Source of the DNA: Bisporella sp. PMI_857
Lineage: Eukaryota; Ascomycota; Leotiomycetes; Helotiales; Helotiaceae
Direction of reading: 5' to 3'
Assembly (NCBI GenBank): GCA_021307315.1
Contig: JAJSPD010000066.1
Coordinates: forward strand, 124,001-188,000
Length of the DNA: 64,000 nucleotides
The notes beneath the pieces are model-generated. The model was not told where the DNA came from. It saw nothing but the letters and a program-made list of their open reading frames with translations, and did no database searches. Numbering within the stretch: the stretch's first letter is position 1; each line of letters opens with the position of its first letter. Below, one piece after another: positions 24,305 through 36,468 of the stretch. The position numbers and the translations under genes were made by a program.

Positions 24305-25572
24305 ATGGTGGCTCCAGCCGAGAGAGGGACCAGCACGATCATTATCATCTCGGTGTTGATTGTGTTGGCAACGGTTACTACAGTGTTAAGATATATGGCT
24401 AGGATGAAGAGAAGACTAAATTTGGAGATTGACGATTATCTCTGTTTCGCTGGCATGGTCCTGATGTATGCCATGTATATCGAGTTGGTACTCTGTAAGT
24501 ATTCCTAATGCTCATTTTCATAGTAGCTGAACTGACCACCAAAAAGGGTGCACAATCGGCCGCCTCGGTACTCACATCCAAGATGTCGACGAGAAGACAT
24601 TGGTGACCTTTGGAAAGGTATTATCAGCTGGGCTGGGTGTATCACTAAGTGCGATACATTTAGTACAGGGCAATACTAACCAACTCTCACTAGATCTTTT
24701 TTTCGAATCAAATCATCTACTTCCTCCTTATCCCAATCATCAAGATCTCAATCGTCTGCTTCTACCGACGAATTTTCCAAACAGATAACTTTGGTCGCAT
24801 ATCTTTAGCCGTCAATTTGGTTCTAGGACTCTGGGGAGCTGGAACTTTCTTTGTTTGTGCATTGCAGTGCCAACCACTCTCAGCTTTTTGGGACCTTAGC
24901 ACCAGAGGAAAATGCATCAGGCGCGATATTTTCTTCATTGTCACTCAATCATTCAATATCCTTATGGACTTCGTAATCATGGGCCTACCACTACCAATTA
25001 TTTGGGGCTTAAAGACGAGCTGGCAGGACAAGCTCGCTTTAAGTGGTATATTCGCCCTTGGTAGCTTGTAAGTGCCCCATTTGCATACCAAGAAACGCCA
25101 CTAACTCCTTCAGTGTCTGCTTCGTGAGCATTTATCGTATTGTGCTGATTTCCGCTGGCTCCCCAGGCGATGCTACTTGTAAGCAATATCTCCTTGAAAG
25201 ACATTCATCGCTAACTGTTGCTCCTTAGACGAGCTCTACAAAGCTACACTATGGACACATATCGAACCTGCTGTTGCCATAATTTGCTCTTGCCTGCCAA
25301 TAATTCGTACTATCTTTCCGAAAGGCACATTCTCGAGTGAGCGCTCCAAAATATCACCCTCGAATCGGCAATACGGCAGCAATTCCGTCCATGGCAAACA
25401 TCCTACAACGGCTTTGGCTCCTGGAAGCCAGAAAGACAAATCAGTCTATATCAAGATGTCTAACGTCAAGGCATTCGGGGCTGAAAATAGCAATGAGCAA
25501 TTAGTGAGGGACCTAGTGGAAGAGAGGGGTATTGTCATTCAGACAGGTACAAGACTTAGTTGTCATCATTAA
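24305..25572 (+). CDS. PTH11-like / fungal rhodopsin-domain membrane receptor (2)
   Basis: Five exons (24305-24494, 24547-24617, 24694-25067, 25114-25178, 25229-25572) splice to 1044 nt, 347 aa. Every intron is GT...AG, with clear CTAAC-type branches in introns 2, 3 and 4. Helix 1 (IIIISVLIVLATVTTVL) is followed by RYMARMKRRLNLEIDDYLCF, the family loop. Later come the CQPLSAFWDL loop, FFIVTQSFNILMDFVIMGLP and the conserved YKATLWTHIEPAVAIICSCL after the last junction. The family's usual N-terminal extracellular stretch is only about 8 residues, so an upstream exon cannot be excluded. It runs divergently from receptor 1. Confidence 0.86.
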
Positions 25573-27743
25573 CGTCATAGAAGGCATTTTATAGACATAT
25601 TATTTTGTATTTGTGCCACATAGCCTGGACGCATGTAATGCAAGGAGATAATTTCAAGTAAAAGCAGCGAAGCTTCATGTAAATGTCCATCATTCTGGAA
25701 TTACACATCATCTGTTTATCGCGGGAGGGAAGCATAGAGGTGATAGGCTGAACGTGGAATATATCACCCTAGTCTGAATGAGGAAAACCTCACAGAAATT
25801 CCTCGTTGCCTCTACGGTGCTTTTTTTTCCCTTTGGCCCAAATCGAAGATATTCTAAGGTTCCAATGTTTCATTTATTTAGACGGATCCTCCGAGGAACC
25901 TTTGTAACAGATGGACGGCACCATAATACTTTGGCAGACATACTAGGTAATCTAGGTTTGTGCTTGTGCGTCCTCACAATGGTCTAAAACGCCGGTTCTT
26001 AGTCACTGTCTATCATCGATGGCGTATGTTCAGTGTATATTGGTCCTTCTAACTGACTTTAAATGTGTTTGGTCATGAAGGGCATGGCTCAAGGCTAGCC
26101 CTTAGCTGCATTTTGACATGGGCTATGTAGGTCAAGGTTCACCACCAGTCTACCAAAGTTTCACGAGGTTCGACTAAAACAACTGCCGGAATTTCCGTGA
26201 AAAGCTATAGACCGTCCTAGAGGAAACTACTCAATTTATGGGACAAGGGCGGGAAATTCTGCGCTGAGATTATGCGGAATTGTACAGCCGTCTTGAAGGC
26301 AGTCAGGGATAAATGGGTCATAAAGGCTCCTTTCATACTTATACTTATATGTCCATATTGTTACGTATCTAGTGCGGTCATTGTCGCTAATAGTTTATTG
26401 ACGAGATTCGAGCGTTTTCGAAAAGTGTCTGGTAATCAGGCCAACAATTGGGGTGTTAGTTTGTGATGTGTAACTCGTGAGGTGCACAGAGGATGGATCA
26501 CGTTAGAAAAGGGGTAATCTCTATAATTCGCAATGCTGAGGCCAACCGCAGGTAGTCGTTGTTCAGATACTCTATATAGCACTAACGGCTTTAGTCCCAT
26601 ATATCAAGTATCAAGACGTGTCAGTCTGCTCACAGCAGTTAACTACCAAGGCCGCATTATAAGTACCGAATCTGATGGCCAGGTGTCCAATCTCAGCCAC
26701 ACCAGCCCAGTAGGGTGGAACTTGACACTACTGTAAGCGACCCCGCCCGCCATGAAAGCCTGTCTCAGAAGAGTACTAACGGGATCGACAGATCATTTCA
26801 ACAGATGAAAATGCGGAGAATGTGGCTTCATTTGGGCTAGTCTTCAGCATCGGCAGATTGAAACGACGAATTATACTTCTGCAGACAGCGGGAAGAAGCA
26901 GCATTAATTAACAGTGATATTTCTAGCGGGCGAATGAAATGGGCATGTGTTAAACCACCATTTCCACAGGATGTGATAGGCAAAGCACGTCACCCCCCCA
27001 ATTGACCACGGCTCGGAATTCCTTTATTACGAACTTGGAAGGGCTTTATTGTGCTCGAGTGACGTTGGTTTCATTGTTGTTCCAGCGCTGAATTCGCGAG
27101 TCAGTATAATGGCTGAGGTCGTAGCGTCACGTGCACCAATTCCGTGTCGCAGTTGTCTCGTACTGCACAAGATCTCTGCTCTTCACCGCAACCTTATTAC
27201 AGATTAGACCTTGTCATGACTTGCATTTGCAAGAAAGTTTAATACACAAAAGATCAATAGTCAAATTGGAAGCTTCTTGTCCCGTGCCGTAAGTTAGACC
27301 CCTGGTCGATTGGGAGGTTCCCCATCCATACAAAGTTCAACTGGTTGTCTGCGTCTGCCGCTTCCAATGAACCAAACGTGCGCAACAAACCACAAGCCCA
27401 CAAGCCACAGGCAAGCTGATGGGTTGACGGCAAAGGTAAAAGAGTCAAACCCTAGCGACTATAGCTATAATGGAGAGAAATCTGATAGTAGACTCCATAC
27501 CCATATCAACATCCCCTGTCCGCCACCTAGATAGCCTTGCTGTACTAGAAACCGGACAGCCATGCACGCCAGCCGACCCCTGATCTGTACCCTAAATAAA
27601 GGGTCCATGTATTCAGGGACAAGCACGGAGAGGTCAGTACTCGTGGGTTACTTAACTCATCCCGCCCCATTTGAGGAGTCTTTCTGTCCCTTGCACATTC
27701 GCAATTCTGTTTTGTAAATGCCTGGGACCCCACGTCTAACGTT
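25573..27743. other. Gene-poor intergenic DNA
   Basis: About 2.2 kb without a supported gene. Chance frames at 26272-26466 and 26533-26736 lack similarity. A CACGTG-containing stretch (gtcacgtgcacc) near 27128 lies upstream of receptor 3. Confidence 0.45.
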
Positions 27744-28961
27744 ATGTTGATCCTTCGCCGCAACTCGACCACAACCCATTCCCAAGAGTACCTCAATGAG
27801 GAATCTGGCCATATTCTCACTGCAGCGTCCGCATTGTTTATCGTCCTCAATACAATCTTTCTGTCCTTGAGGTTCTACGCTCGATCCATCACCCAAGGGG
27901 GTTTTGGATGGGATGATGCCTTTATCGTTATGGGCTACGTTGCCAACATTGCACTGTGCATTGTTTCCCTCTGTACGTTGCCTCATCATTGCACGAACTC
28001 ACCCTAACAAATTCGCAGTAATCGTCCCTTACGGCGGAGTGGGCTTGCATCAAGCCCACGTGGAGATGATCAACCCGAAGCTCCTCACTGGCTGGGCGAA
28101 AGGCATCCTCACCATCGAGCTGATCTACCTTACCGCTGTCGCTCTCCCAAAGATGTCAGTCCTGTGCTTATTCCTCCGCATCTTCACCACGAAGGCTAGC
28201 CGCCGCCTTACTCAATCCACCATGATCCTCATTACGGTGAACTGGTTCGCTTTCATGGTTGCTTCTTGCAATCAATGCAAGCCGCTCGCATATTGGTGGG
28301 ATAGGACGATCCCAGGTGGGAAATGTTTCGATGTTCAGGCCTTCTACAGAATAATGTGTGTACCTAATATTGTCACGGATGTGATTGTCATGCTCCTGCC
28401 CATTAAATCTATCGTGGAGCTCAAGCTTCCAACAATCAAGAAACTTGCTCTGTTGATTATTTTCTTAACTGCTAGCTTGTGAGTATTCCCGACGATATCT
28501 GAACATGGTTAAGTGCTGATTGTTTCTTCTCCAGCGGGCTCGTCGCATCGATCATCCGATTCACTGTCTTCTTCAGGACAGACGCATTCACAGACAGGAC
28601 TTGGGAATCCGTGCCTCTCGTCGGATGGTCCGTCGTCGAGGCGGGCATGTACCTTATTGCTGCCTGTCTACCTCTCCTCCGCACTGTCGTCGCAAGGCAT
28701 ACCCCCAAATGGCTGAAGGACAAGCTCTCCTCGACTCTCAAAACATACAGCGGCAGCAGGACCCAAGAAATGCCGATGAACTCCTTGACCGCCAAGACGA
28801 CGGTGAGCGTCGGACAGAACAAGCAGATGAAGTATTCTGAGAGCGAGACGGAATTGGTGAAGGGGAACGAGGACATCGCCGTCACGACAGAGATCTCCAT
28901 ACAGCGTAGCGACCCCAGCTTAGAAAAGGAGCGGTCTCAAGAGACGAGCAAGTGGTCTTAG
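27744..28961 (+). CDS. PTH11-like / fungal rhodopsin-domain membrane receptor (3)
   Basis: Exons 27744-27972, 28019-28478 and 28535-28961 give 1116 nt, 371 aa. The N-terminus is short. Helix 1 is ILTAASALFIVLNTIFL, followed by RFYARSITQGGFGWDDAF, the classic fungal rhodopsin-domain motif. The CKPLAYWWD loop with its Cys and Trp pair, VPNIVTDVIVMLLPI and LPTIKKLALLIIFLTASLG complete the core. A final helix (VVEAGMYLIAACLPLL) and a polar Ser/Thr/Lys-rich tail of about 80 residues follow. Both introns are about 46-56 bp. This is the cleanest of the four family members here; codon use is also more C-ending than in its neighbours. Confidence 0.9.
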
Positions 28962-29149
28962 CTTGAGCGTGGTAGAGCGTAGTATCCCAGATCCATTTCT
29001 GCATATTTCATCCCGGCATTCCTTCAAACCAAATTTCTTAAAGTGTTATTTTTTTTTAACAAATAATGTCTGGGGTACCACACATACGAGTCATCAAAAG
29101 TCCCTATACCGCCAATTATTTGGAGGGTTTCTAGAGACACCACCCTTTT

Positions 29150-29275
29150 GCGATAGTGGTATATCAGATATATACTTACAAATAATAGCGTGCCAGATAT
29201 ACCGCTATAGACCACCTTACATATCTGGTACGCCACCACTTTGTTTGTATATCTCGGATATACCACTTTTCGGCC
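29150..29275. repeat. Long imperfect inverted repeat (hairpin, MITE-like)
   Basis: The arm gtggtatatcagatatata (from 29156) pairs with tatatctcggatataccac (to about 29268), and an inner pair ccagatat / atatctgg (about 29192 and 29221) continues the fold around gctatagacc. I found no clear target-site duplication, so it may be a decayed element or a simple palindrome. Confidence 0.6.
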
Positions 29276-29906
29276 AAGAGGCTAAATCACATGACCCATA
29301 TCGCATTTGAATCCATCCTTCTGTTGTAATCGTGTATCTTTGTTGTCGATATGGCACTCCACATAGGGTCTACCTTTCCCGATATCGCTACAGCAAAGCA
29401 AGGCGCCAAAACCTTTGTCGCGAATGCGCGTCAGCCTGCTATTTAATTTCGGTCTTCGTAAATTAGCGACTTGCCCCTCAAGTACACCTCACCTCATCGA
29501 TGAGAACCTTAAATTGCCCATTTGCTTGCCCCTCCACACCGATATACGGAGTCGACTCCAAGCACTCGGAAAGGGTTTGCAAGTTTAACAGGTTCCAGCC
29601 ATGCCGAGGGTAGTTTTGTCAATATATATATCAATATCACGTGATTGTATCTCCTGAACAAATATAGTTCCCGTTTAACTAATATAATTAGTCCTGTATA
29701 CATTTTACATGGGAATCGCTTGAAGTGTGTGTTCCGGGTTATTCCTTAGACAAATATAGCAGTCTAAACCTCACCACACATTGCTAATACTACTACATGT
29801 TACCCCTTTAGGATGACAAGTGCAGAAAGGGAGCGGAGTACGCGCGTTAAAAAATCATAATTCTATCCAGTCTATCCCATCTCTACGAGACTCTAAAGCA
29901 GCTAAA

Positions 29907-29996
29907 CATGCAAAATTCTAAATACAAATACAAAACTCCAAATCATTCACACATGCAAAACTCTAAAGCAAACACAAAACTCCAAAGCATTCACAC
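29907..29996 (+). repeat. Tandem duplication, 2 x about 45 bp
   Basis: The unit catgcaaaa-ttctaaa...aactccaaa.cattcaca occurs twice back to back with a 45-base period (starts 29907 and 29952). Copies differ at several positions. Confidence 0.75.
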
Positions 29997-30122
29997 ATAC
30001 CATGCAAAAATGCACCCAGATATCCCGCTACCAGAGTTCCATATGGGCCAGCCTACCCCGCGGACCCGCAGGGTACAGTGGAAAGAGACCTGCACTCTTA
30101 GTCCGCCAATGAACCGAAGTAC

Positions 30123-31520
30123 TTAAGCAGAATCAACCTCGTCGATTGTCAATTTCATAGCCAAGCTGTCGCTGCCTTTGAATGTTCCTTTCTGGACCCA
30201 GTTGTATGCTTGGCCTGACTTCGTCACCGCGCTAAAAGTGGCTTCGAGGTTGACATCCAACTTGAAGGTTGTGAAGCTGGCGGCGCCGACACAAAACTTC
30301 CGCGCTGGACAGGCTAGAGTAAAGGTCGCGGAGCGGGTTACCGTCGTTTGGGTGAGCTCCGTATCAGACTAAACCAAGTTAGTGGTGGATCGATCAATAT
30401 GAAGGGGCTAGGTGAAGATTTACCGAGGAGGGATTAACTTCCCAGTTAGTTGAAGCAGTAACCTCCGATTTAGCTAAAAATGGGATCGAAGCCTCAGTCT
30501 TGACAGTGACGCTACCGCCAACTTTCCAGCTAAGGGTGGTGGTGATAGACGATGACTTTGTCGTAGCGTCAGACGTCGTTAGAGCCATCGACTGCTGAAT
30601 GCTTGAGTTGCGGTTATCGAGGATCACGGATCCGACAGAAAGGGTAGAACCTGCTCCTGACGGAGCAATGTTATTTGTAAAGCCGGAGTATGTGATATTG
30701 GTAATCTGAATAGAGGCGAGGTCATCGAGGAAATCGATTCCGAAAGAACCGAAAATGCCTGTGTTACACTGGGTGCCTTGGATTCGGGCAATGATTCCAG
30801 AGCCGACGGGAATCGAATTATCCTTGACGCCGCTAGGATCAAATTCAGGGTCGGTAAGAAAGCGGGAAAAGGCCTGGTAAGAATTTCCTGCATCTGTCTT
30901 GAAGCTAAACCCATGGACCTGATTAAAACTGCCCTCTTTGACAATGAATTCAGTTATTCGCTCATTCGCACCGAATTCAAAGACACCCGGTGCGGGGTTT
31001 GCCTCGTTTGGATCCTATAGTCTATAAGCTAGGTCGTGGGCATAAGGTATAAATCTCTACTTACGCCTGTAACATCCGTCTCGACCCCGGCGATGCTTTT
31101 CAGCTTCAACCCGCGAATATTACTACTTCCCATGGAAGCTTCTATGCTTTGAATAGGCCCATCAACTAGGAATTCTGGGCAGTCAGGAGAGGAACCGGGT
31201 AGATTGGGGCCATGCAGGTATGAGAGGAAAGCCCCATTTGTTGAAGTGAATTGTCTTGTCTGGAGTTGTGGCTCGGGCTCTCGGGCCTTGAGGGATGTGC
31301 CGGTGAGTTTTTGAACCAGATCCGCGATGGCAGCCTCGTCCAAGGGACCGTGCTTAACAACCTCTGGTGTAAACGTTGGTGATGGTGTAATGGTTACAAT
31401 GTTGCTGATGTCTTGGCGTGCCTCTATGGCTTGAACATTGGCTGGGGCACTCAGGCCAAAGGGAGCAAAAAGTGCGGCAGCAAGACTGCAGGTGATACTG
31501 GTGCTTGTAAAGCGACCCAT
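30123..31520 (-). CDS. Secreted jacalin-like lectin with aerolysin-type pore-forming region
   Basis: Exons 31520-31065, 31014-30424 and 30368-30123 splice in phase 0 to 1293 nt, 430 aa. Residues 1-25 form a signal peptide (GRFTSTSITCSLAAALFAPF). A Pro/Thr-rich stretch with dibasic-like R-Q and R-E sites follows, suggesting a cleaved propeptide. The middle (about residues 105-230) has the beta-prism pattern of jacalin-like lectins: IRGLKLKSIAG, ERITEFIVKEG and VHGFSFKTDAG. The last 170 residues are Ser/Thr-rich alternating beta strands with SWKVGGSVTVKTEASIPF, the layout of the aerolysin/ETX-MTX2 insertion strand, as in natterin-like lectin-pore-formers. Sugar binding and membrane pore formation are inferred from family architecture. 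It is intact. The domain calls were made by eye and need profile support. Confidence 0.72.
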
Positions 31521-31628
31521 GTTGAAAATATTGCTTGGGAAAGCGTGGACTCGGAGAGTAAGAGATATATCGTGAATCAACAAAGAGTTTGACCACGTCA
31601 ACGCAGTAAAGAATGGAGGGGGAAAAAA

Positions 31629-31735
31629 GTCAGTAAAGAGCGAAGTAATCTGTTGCTGAACGAGAGAGTAGACTTGAAAAGATAGTCAGTAAAGAGTGAA
31701 GCAGTCTGCTGCTGTTGAATGAGAGACTGGAAGGA
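31629..31735 (+). repeat. Tandem duplication with 56-bp period
   Basis: gtcagtaaagag(c/t)gaag(t/c)a(a/g)tctg(t/c)tgctg...gagagt/c recurs at 31629 and 31685, just upstream of the start of the lectin/pore-former gene, so inside its promoter region. Confidence 0.75.
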
Positions 31736-32418
31736 GAGGATTGCATGAACTTTTATATATTTTCGAACAGTGTCATTGTATTCGGTAGTTGACGGCTACT
31801 GAGTAAATTGATTGCCATGAAAGCAGAACTTGGCATAGTATCTAGAAAGTTATTTTGCTTCATAGGTATTAGTCGTTTCAAAGCAATGTACCTAACTATC
31901 TGAAACTGTCCAAGCAATTGTCCTCTCCTCGACTTTGGGGCAGTTCACCTTGTTGCCAAGAACGAAGTGTACTAACGTCGTATCATTGATACATGGCGTA
32001 TTTATAGCTTGGCATGCTAAAACGCGAAAGACGACTACATGATACACTTTTATTCTAGACACTGAAGTAATAGATTCTAGCTCCAGTATGGAAGATGGAC
32101 CACAGGAAATAGAGAATAGAGAATAAAGTAGAGAAAGCAAAGGGGAGTCTTGTGACTGAACTCCGGGTCGTCCAGTACTTGCGTGTCCAGGCAATCGATA
32201 GGTCCCCATACGACTTCCCCCTTGGACCTAAAATGAAGGCACATCCGAAGGCGCATCTCCAATGCCAAGATTTCTACGAGGATTACTATGCAATCTTGGC
32301 GGCACCTTGTGCATCTCAGTGAGAGAAGTGCGGGAAGGTAACCAAACCCAGAGTTAAGCTTTCGTTCTTCCCCGTCCCTTCTCGATCGTTAGGATAGTTA
32401 AGATGTGCGGACGTCGGG

Positions 32419-32437
32419 CCGTGCATGTCATGCACGG
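32419..32437. repeat. Perfect palindrome, 9-bp arms
   Basis: ccgtgcatg-t-catgcacgg is a perfect inverted repeat with a one-base centre. It could be a dimeric protein-binding site or a remnant; no adjacent gene explains it. Confidence 0.6.
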
Positions 32438-34814
32438 GGTTACACTTAAGCTTTAATGTTTAACCTTCCTTACTCCACTGGGACAGTCCAGGACCCTTAA
32501 AGCTTATTTGGAACAGTTTGGTGGACACGGCCAGTGCTGCTCCTTCCCACCTCATACTTGAAATGCTTGGCGGTAACACTTGCCCAGAAATTTCTTGGTA
32601 TTGTGTGTGGTTTTTGATCGTTAAACACCATATCATACATTTATTCCTCATTATTTCATCAAATCCATTTTTATGGCTTTTGTAGCATTCTATAACTTGG
32701 ATTCCGAAGCTGGGGCAGGGTCAGCCACGAATACAGGGCATCTCCACTAGGAAAACTCGCAAATGCTGGGAAGTACAGTAAAGGTTACAGGGAGAGAGAG
32801 ATAGAGAGAGAAAGAGAGAACGCGCACCATAGCTCGCATAATTCGTTACTTGCGCAATTTCTCTCCATCTCGTGGCCCATGCGAGATCCCAAACGGTTTT
32901 ATTCATGATCATTGTCATTGCTTCGATGAAATAAAATCAGATGATCTTCGGTCGGGCCGACGAAGATAACATACTAATAAAACCTCAATCAATGCCGTAA
33001 GGCTTAGCCTCAGGGGAAGAAATAAAGTTCACCTATCCTAATTATTTCCTACAGTAGGGTAGATGATGGGCTGTGTAGCTAGCTTGATAGGGATTAGCGA
33101 AAACACGCCGTTGTTTGATTAACACACTGTCATTGGCTGGCTCGCTCATCGTTTGGGCCAAAGTTTAAATCCGAAGATGGCAGCTGGGAACTGTAAACGG
33201 AACCCTTCCCTTGTCTTCTCTTCTAGGCGAGGAAAGTCGATGAGAGAGAAAAAGAGGAAGTAGAAGAAGAAATAGAAGCATAAGCATAAATCCTGGGTTT
33301 CAGGTAGACAAGAAACTCTCCGTAAATATGCATCATACTTATCGAGGGAAGAGTAATCGTCAACTTTACTGTATCTGTGTAATATACTCTGGAGCGCGGT
33401 GTTAACCCCACGAGTTTGGGCGTGTCACTGCGCCTCCCCATGTCCCCAATCGGCCACCGCGAGAGCTTTTGGTTTGACACTTTGCCGGATACGGGGTCAC
33501 GACAGTGCGTGGATCTTAGGGCTTGGCGTGGTTGTCATTTGGAACGGGACATCCCGTGATATAGGTCTACATAGTACATCTCTAGATGGAATTTGCCTGC
33601 TTGGTTTTCTAGCTTTGCTGCTAGTGAAACTTTGCCGATGAAAACATTCTGCTGTAAGAAGTTGAATGAGTGAACGTCTTAGTATATCGGCTTGGCATTA
33701 TTACTCCATATGCTCCTGTCTCGTCTTCACAGCCCAGCTGACTTGGAGAACGGCTTGGCTTGAGCAAATCAAGCCGAGATAAACACAAGATTCCTTCTCC
33801 AACTGCCACTCGGCCAACACATTCTCGCTGAAAGTAGTTTGCATTGTCTCTTCCCCATAATCTCAGAATATCGGGAACGAACTAGTGTTATCTATATTCC
33901 TGATGGGGATTCACTTGGCATGTATCCCACGATGTTTTAAGAAGCGCATAGGCAGTCGGCACATCTTAATCAATTGATACAGCTGTGGAAAAAAGTCGAA
34001 TTTCATGATCCCGAATAACACCTAGCACTAAAACTCATCCCTCTTAGGTCGCATATGTATAATCATTGGAATTACTCCTCTCGAATCCGGAATGCAACGT
34101 CCGTTCCTGAGCCCTCTCTCTCCTCCTCGACCTCAGTTGAATTGTACTGCCATTGTCTGATATTTCCGTTCTACTTTCTCTATAATCTCCATCCTCACTA
34201 TCTTCAAAACATCTCATTATGTTCACCATTACTACAGTGAAAAATTTGGCTGTACTGTGAAGTCCCGTGCCAGTGTTGCAGTTTGTTGAATGAACTATGT
34301 TGAACCGCAAAAAGCAAACGCTTATGTGAAAGTGCTATTGCGCTTTATTAGTCTGACAAACTAAGTTTAATAATTTGAACTTGGTTTTATAAAGACATTC
34401 TCATCAAAGTAACAGGAACACTTTATGTGAGTTAATTGCCTTTCTACTATGGATTAACACACAAAGTATAGAATGTCTCTTTCGCATTCTGATCCATGAA
34501 GGTGGACTTTTTTCCCTAAATGCCTCTTTCCAGCTCAATAGCTGACCTGTTTCGTCCTCCGGGACGCGCCCAACCAGACCAAGACAGTCTCCGCACGCAT
34601 GAATATGAATGCCATGATTCCGATTGGATGAATCTTCTCAGGTATATTGGACTGGCCGATTCATGTTGCATCGACCCATCGTGTCCTGCTGTGCAGGAAT
34701 ATGGGCGTTGCACCGTAATCGATTTTTCGCAAAATACATTTTCTAGAGACTAGTCACTGCAGGCCCTCCACATCATATGACATAATAGATAAAGACAGTC
34801 GCCAGTCGTTTCTA

Positions 34815-35225
34815 TTTCATGTGTCTATAAGAGCAGTGACAGTAGAGTGAAACTGTGTTGAGCGGGTTCGGAAAGCTTTCCACGGACTGGAGACTGATAG
34901 GAGGGCACTTGGCACAAGCTTGACTGCCTGACAGAAGCGTACAGCAATACAGCAGTGTAGTATTGTGGGCAGAAGATGAATAAGGACCGGTGGCGATGTA
35001 CAACCCCACGAAGTTTTCAACATACGGTATTATTGATGGCGAGCGGATGGTGTAATGAAAAACGTAAACTTAAGCTTTAGATAAATATATCTAAATAACT
35101 CTCCACCACTGCTGTCTGATCTTTTCCATCTTCAGAGCCTCCGGTCATGACTCGAGAAGTGTGTCGATATAGCTTGCCCAAAAGCGTTTCTTAGATTCAG
35201 CTGACTGGCGGTAATTGAGGTAAAA
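34815..35225 (+). repeat. Dispersed repeat, copy A
   Basis: This stretch aligns with 40920-41240. Best matches are acttaagcttta.ataaa, ctgctgtct.gat.ttttccat.tt and gtgtcgatatagcttgcc / gtgccgatataacttgct. The copies are strongly diverged, mostly by C/T and G/A differences. Copy A keeps more G+C. Confidence 0.6.
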
Positions 35226-35517
35226 TTGAATGGCATTAACCCCTCACATTGCAACGTCCACTATAGGAAATCTTTCATATACTTTAAGTGAGTGAAGAAT
35301 ATACCGTCTCCACAATTCACCTAGTATTCACAATAAGTGAGAGGATCGCTACGGGCATTTATAGAGTTTTATGCCTAAGGCTAGAATCAAGGCCATCCAA
35401 GCACAGGTTTATTGGCAAGAAAACTGTTTAGGCATCACTTTTCACGTGATAGCATATTCAGCGATGTGCCCAACACCATCCTTAAATGCGACAAACCTCT
35501 CTCTACGATAACTTTAA

Positions 35518-36468
35518 ATGCCAGCTCCTTGTTTGCCGCCACCTTTCAAACTGTACGTCGTAATGGATACAACACATCCCAGCCTAGGCCAGCCGCAAGG
35601 ATACGCGTGTCGGAAGCTCAGAATTGTCGACTACACCTTGGACGATGCTGATCTCGAAACTCGATGTCTTCTTGATAATGGACGGCACAAAATTCAACCG
35701 CGGAATTCGGTTGGCCAACTAGACGTGCTCCCCCTAGAAATTGTTACCGACGTTCTCGTTGCACTTGATCTGCCTACGCTGACTGCCTTTCGGCGTGTCA
35801 ACCGTCGTGCAATGAGCCTTGTTGATTCACTGCATCAGTACGGAACGGTGTTAAAGCATTGCCCCAATGTCCTTCGCGCCATTATTAGCATCGATGCAAA
35901 TTACTTTGACTGCAGGTCACTATACAAGACACTCTCTACCAGTAAGTGTGAAACCTGCGACCGATTTGGTGGCTACCTTTACCTCATCACCTGCAAGCGC
36001 GTGTGCTACTTTTGCTTCACATCAAATCTCGAATATCTCCCAATATCAGCCACGTATGCGGCTAAACACACTGGCCTCTCGAGAAAGGAACTCAAGCATC
36101 TGCCCCACATCTTAAGTCTACCCGGAAGGTACACTGCGTTCGACAAGCAGTCCAAGAACAGGATTATGCTCTATGATTGGCAAGTTGTGCTTAACAGGAC
36201 ATCGAAGGTATCCATTCAATCATTCGTAGAGAGGATGCAGGAACAGGACCATACGACGAGAGAGCCTCGACGATACATGTCAATCATCTCCGCACCTTAC
36301 TTCAGCTCACTAGGTCACTCGGCTGATTGGGGCTTCCACTGCGCTGGCTGCATAGACGATACGGAGCCTGCGACGCATTTCAGAATTAGGTATACAAGAG
36401 ATGCCATTCTTGACCACATCGGACGGCATAGTGGTAAACCAGAAAACCAGGTTGAAGGAGATGCATAA
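35518..36468 (+). CDS. F-box protein
   Basis: A single-exon 316-aa frame. Residues about 68-110 carry a fungal F-box: QLDVLPLEIVTDVLVALDLP then TLTAFRRVNRRAMSLVDS. F-box proteins recruit substrates to SCF ubiquitin ligases. The C-terminal part is specific to fungal F-box proteins, with two paired cysteines (CETC near residue 143 and CYFC near 160) and a later CAGC, which could bind zinc. An internal ATG at 35563 (MDTTHPSLG) is an alternative start and fits better because the extra 15 residues are low-complexity. It is intact although its neighbours on the right are broken. Confidence 0.78.
   Translation: MPAPCLPPPFKLYVVMDTTHPSLGQPQGYACRKLRIVDYTLDDADLETRCLLDNGRHKIQPRNSVGQLDVLPLEIVTDVLVALDLPTLTAFRRVNRRAMSLVDSLHQYGTVLKHCPNVLRAIISIDANYFDCRSLYKTLSTSKCETCDRFGGYLYLITCKRVCYFCFTSNLEYLPISATYAAKHTGLSRKELKHLPHILSLPGRYTAFDKQSKNRIMLYDWQVVLNRTSKVSIQSFVERMQEQDHTTREPRRYMSIISAPYFSSLGHSADWGFHCAGCIDDTEPATHFRIRYTRDAILDHIGRHSGKPENQVEGDA

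Larger units (their letters stand above)
28962..30122. other. Intergenic region with hairpin and tandem repeats
   Basis: Convergent gap between receptor 3 and the lectin/pore-former gene. It contains a long imperfect inverted repeat and a 45-bp tandem duplication, listed separately. No gene is supported. Confidence 0.5.
31521..34814. other. Gene-poor intergenic DNA with simple repeats
   Basis: About 3.3 kb upstream of the lectin/pore-former gene. A TATA-like tatatattttc occurs near 31755. It holds a 56-bp-period duplication, a GA microsatellite (about 32789-32820) and a perfect 9-bp-arm palindrome. Frames at 31892-32209, 33223-33641 and 34520-34753 show no similarity and are not called. Confidence 0.45.

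Noticed and set aside
29881..30010. CRISPR-like repeat array
   Set aside because: Only two adjacent diverged 45-bp units without spacers, in a eukaryotic genome.
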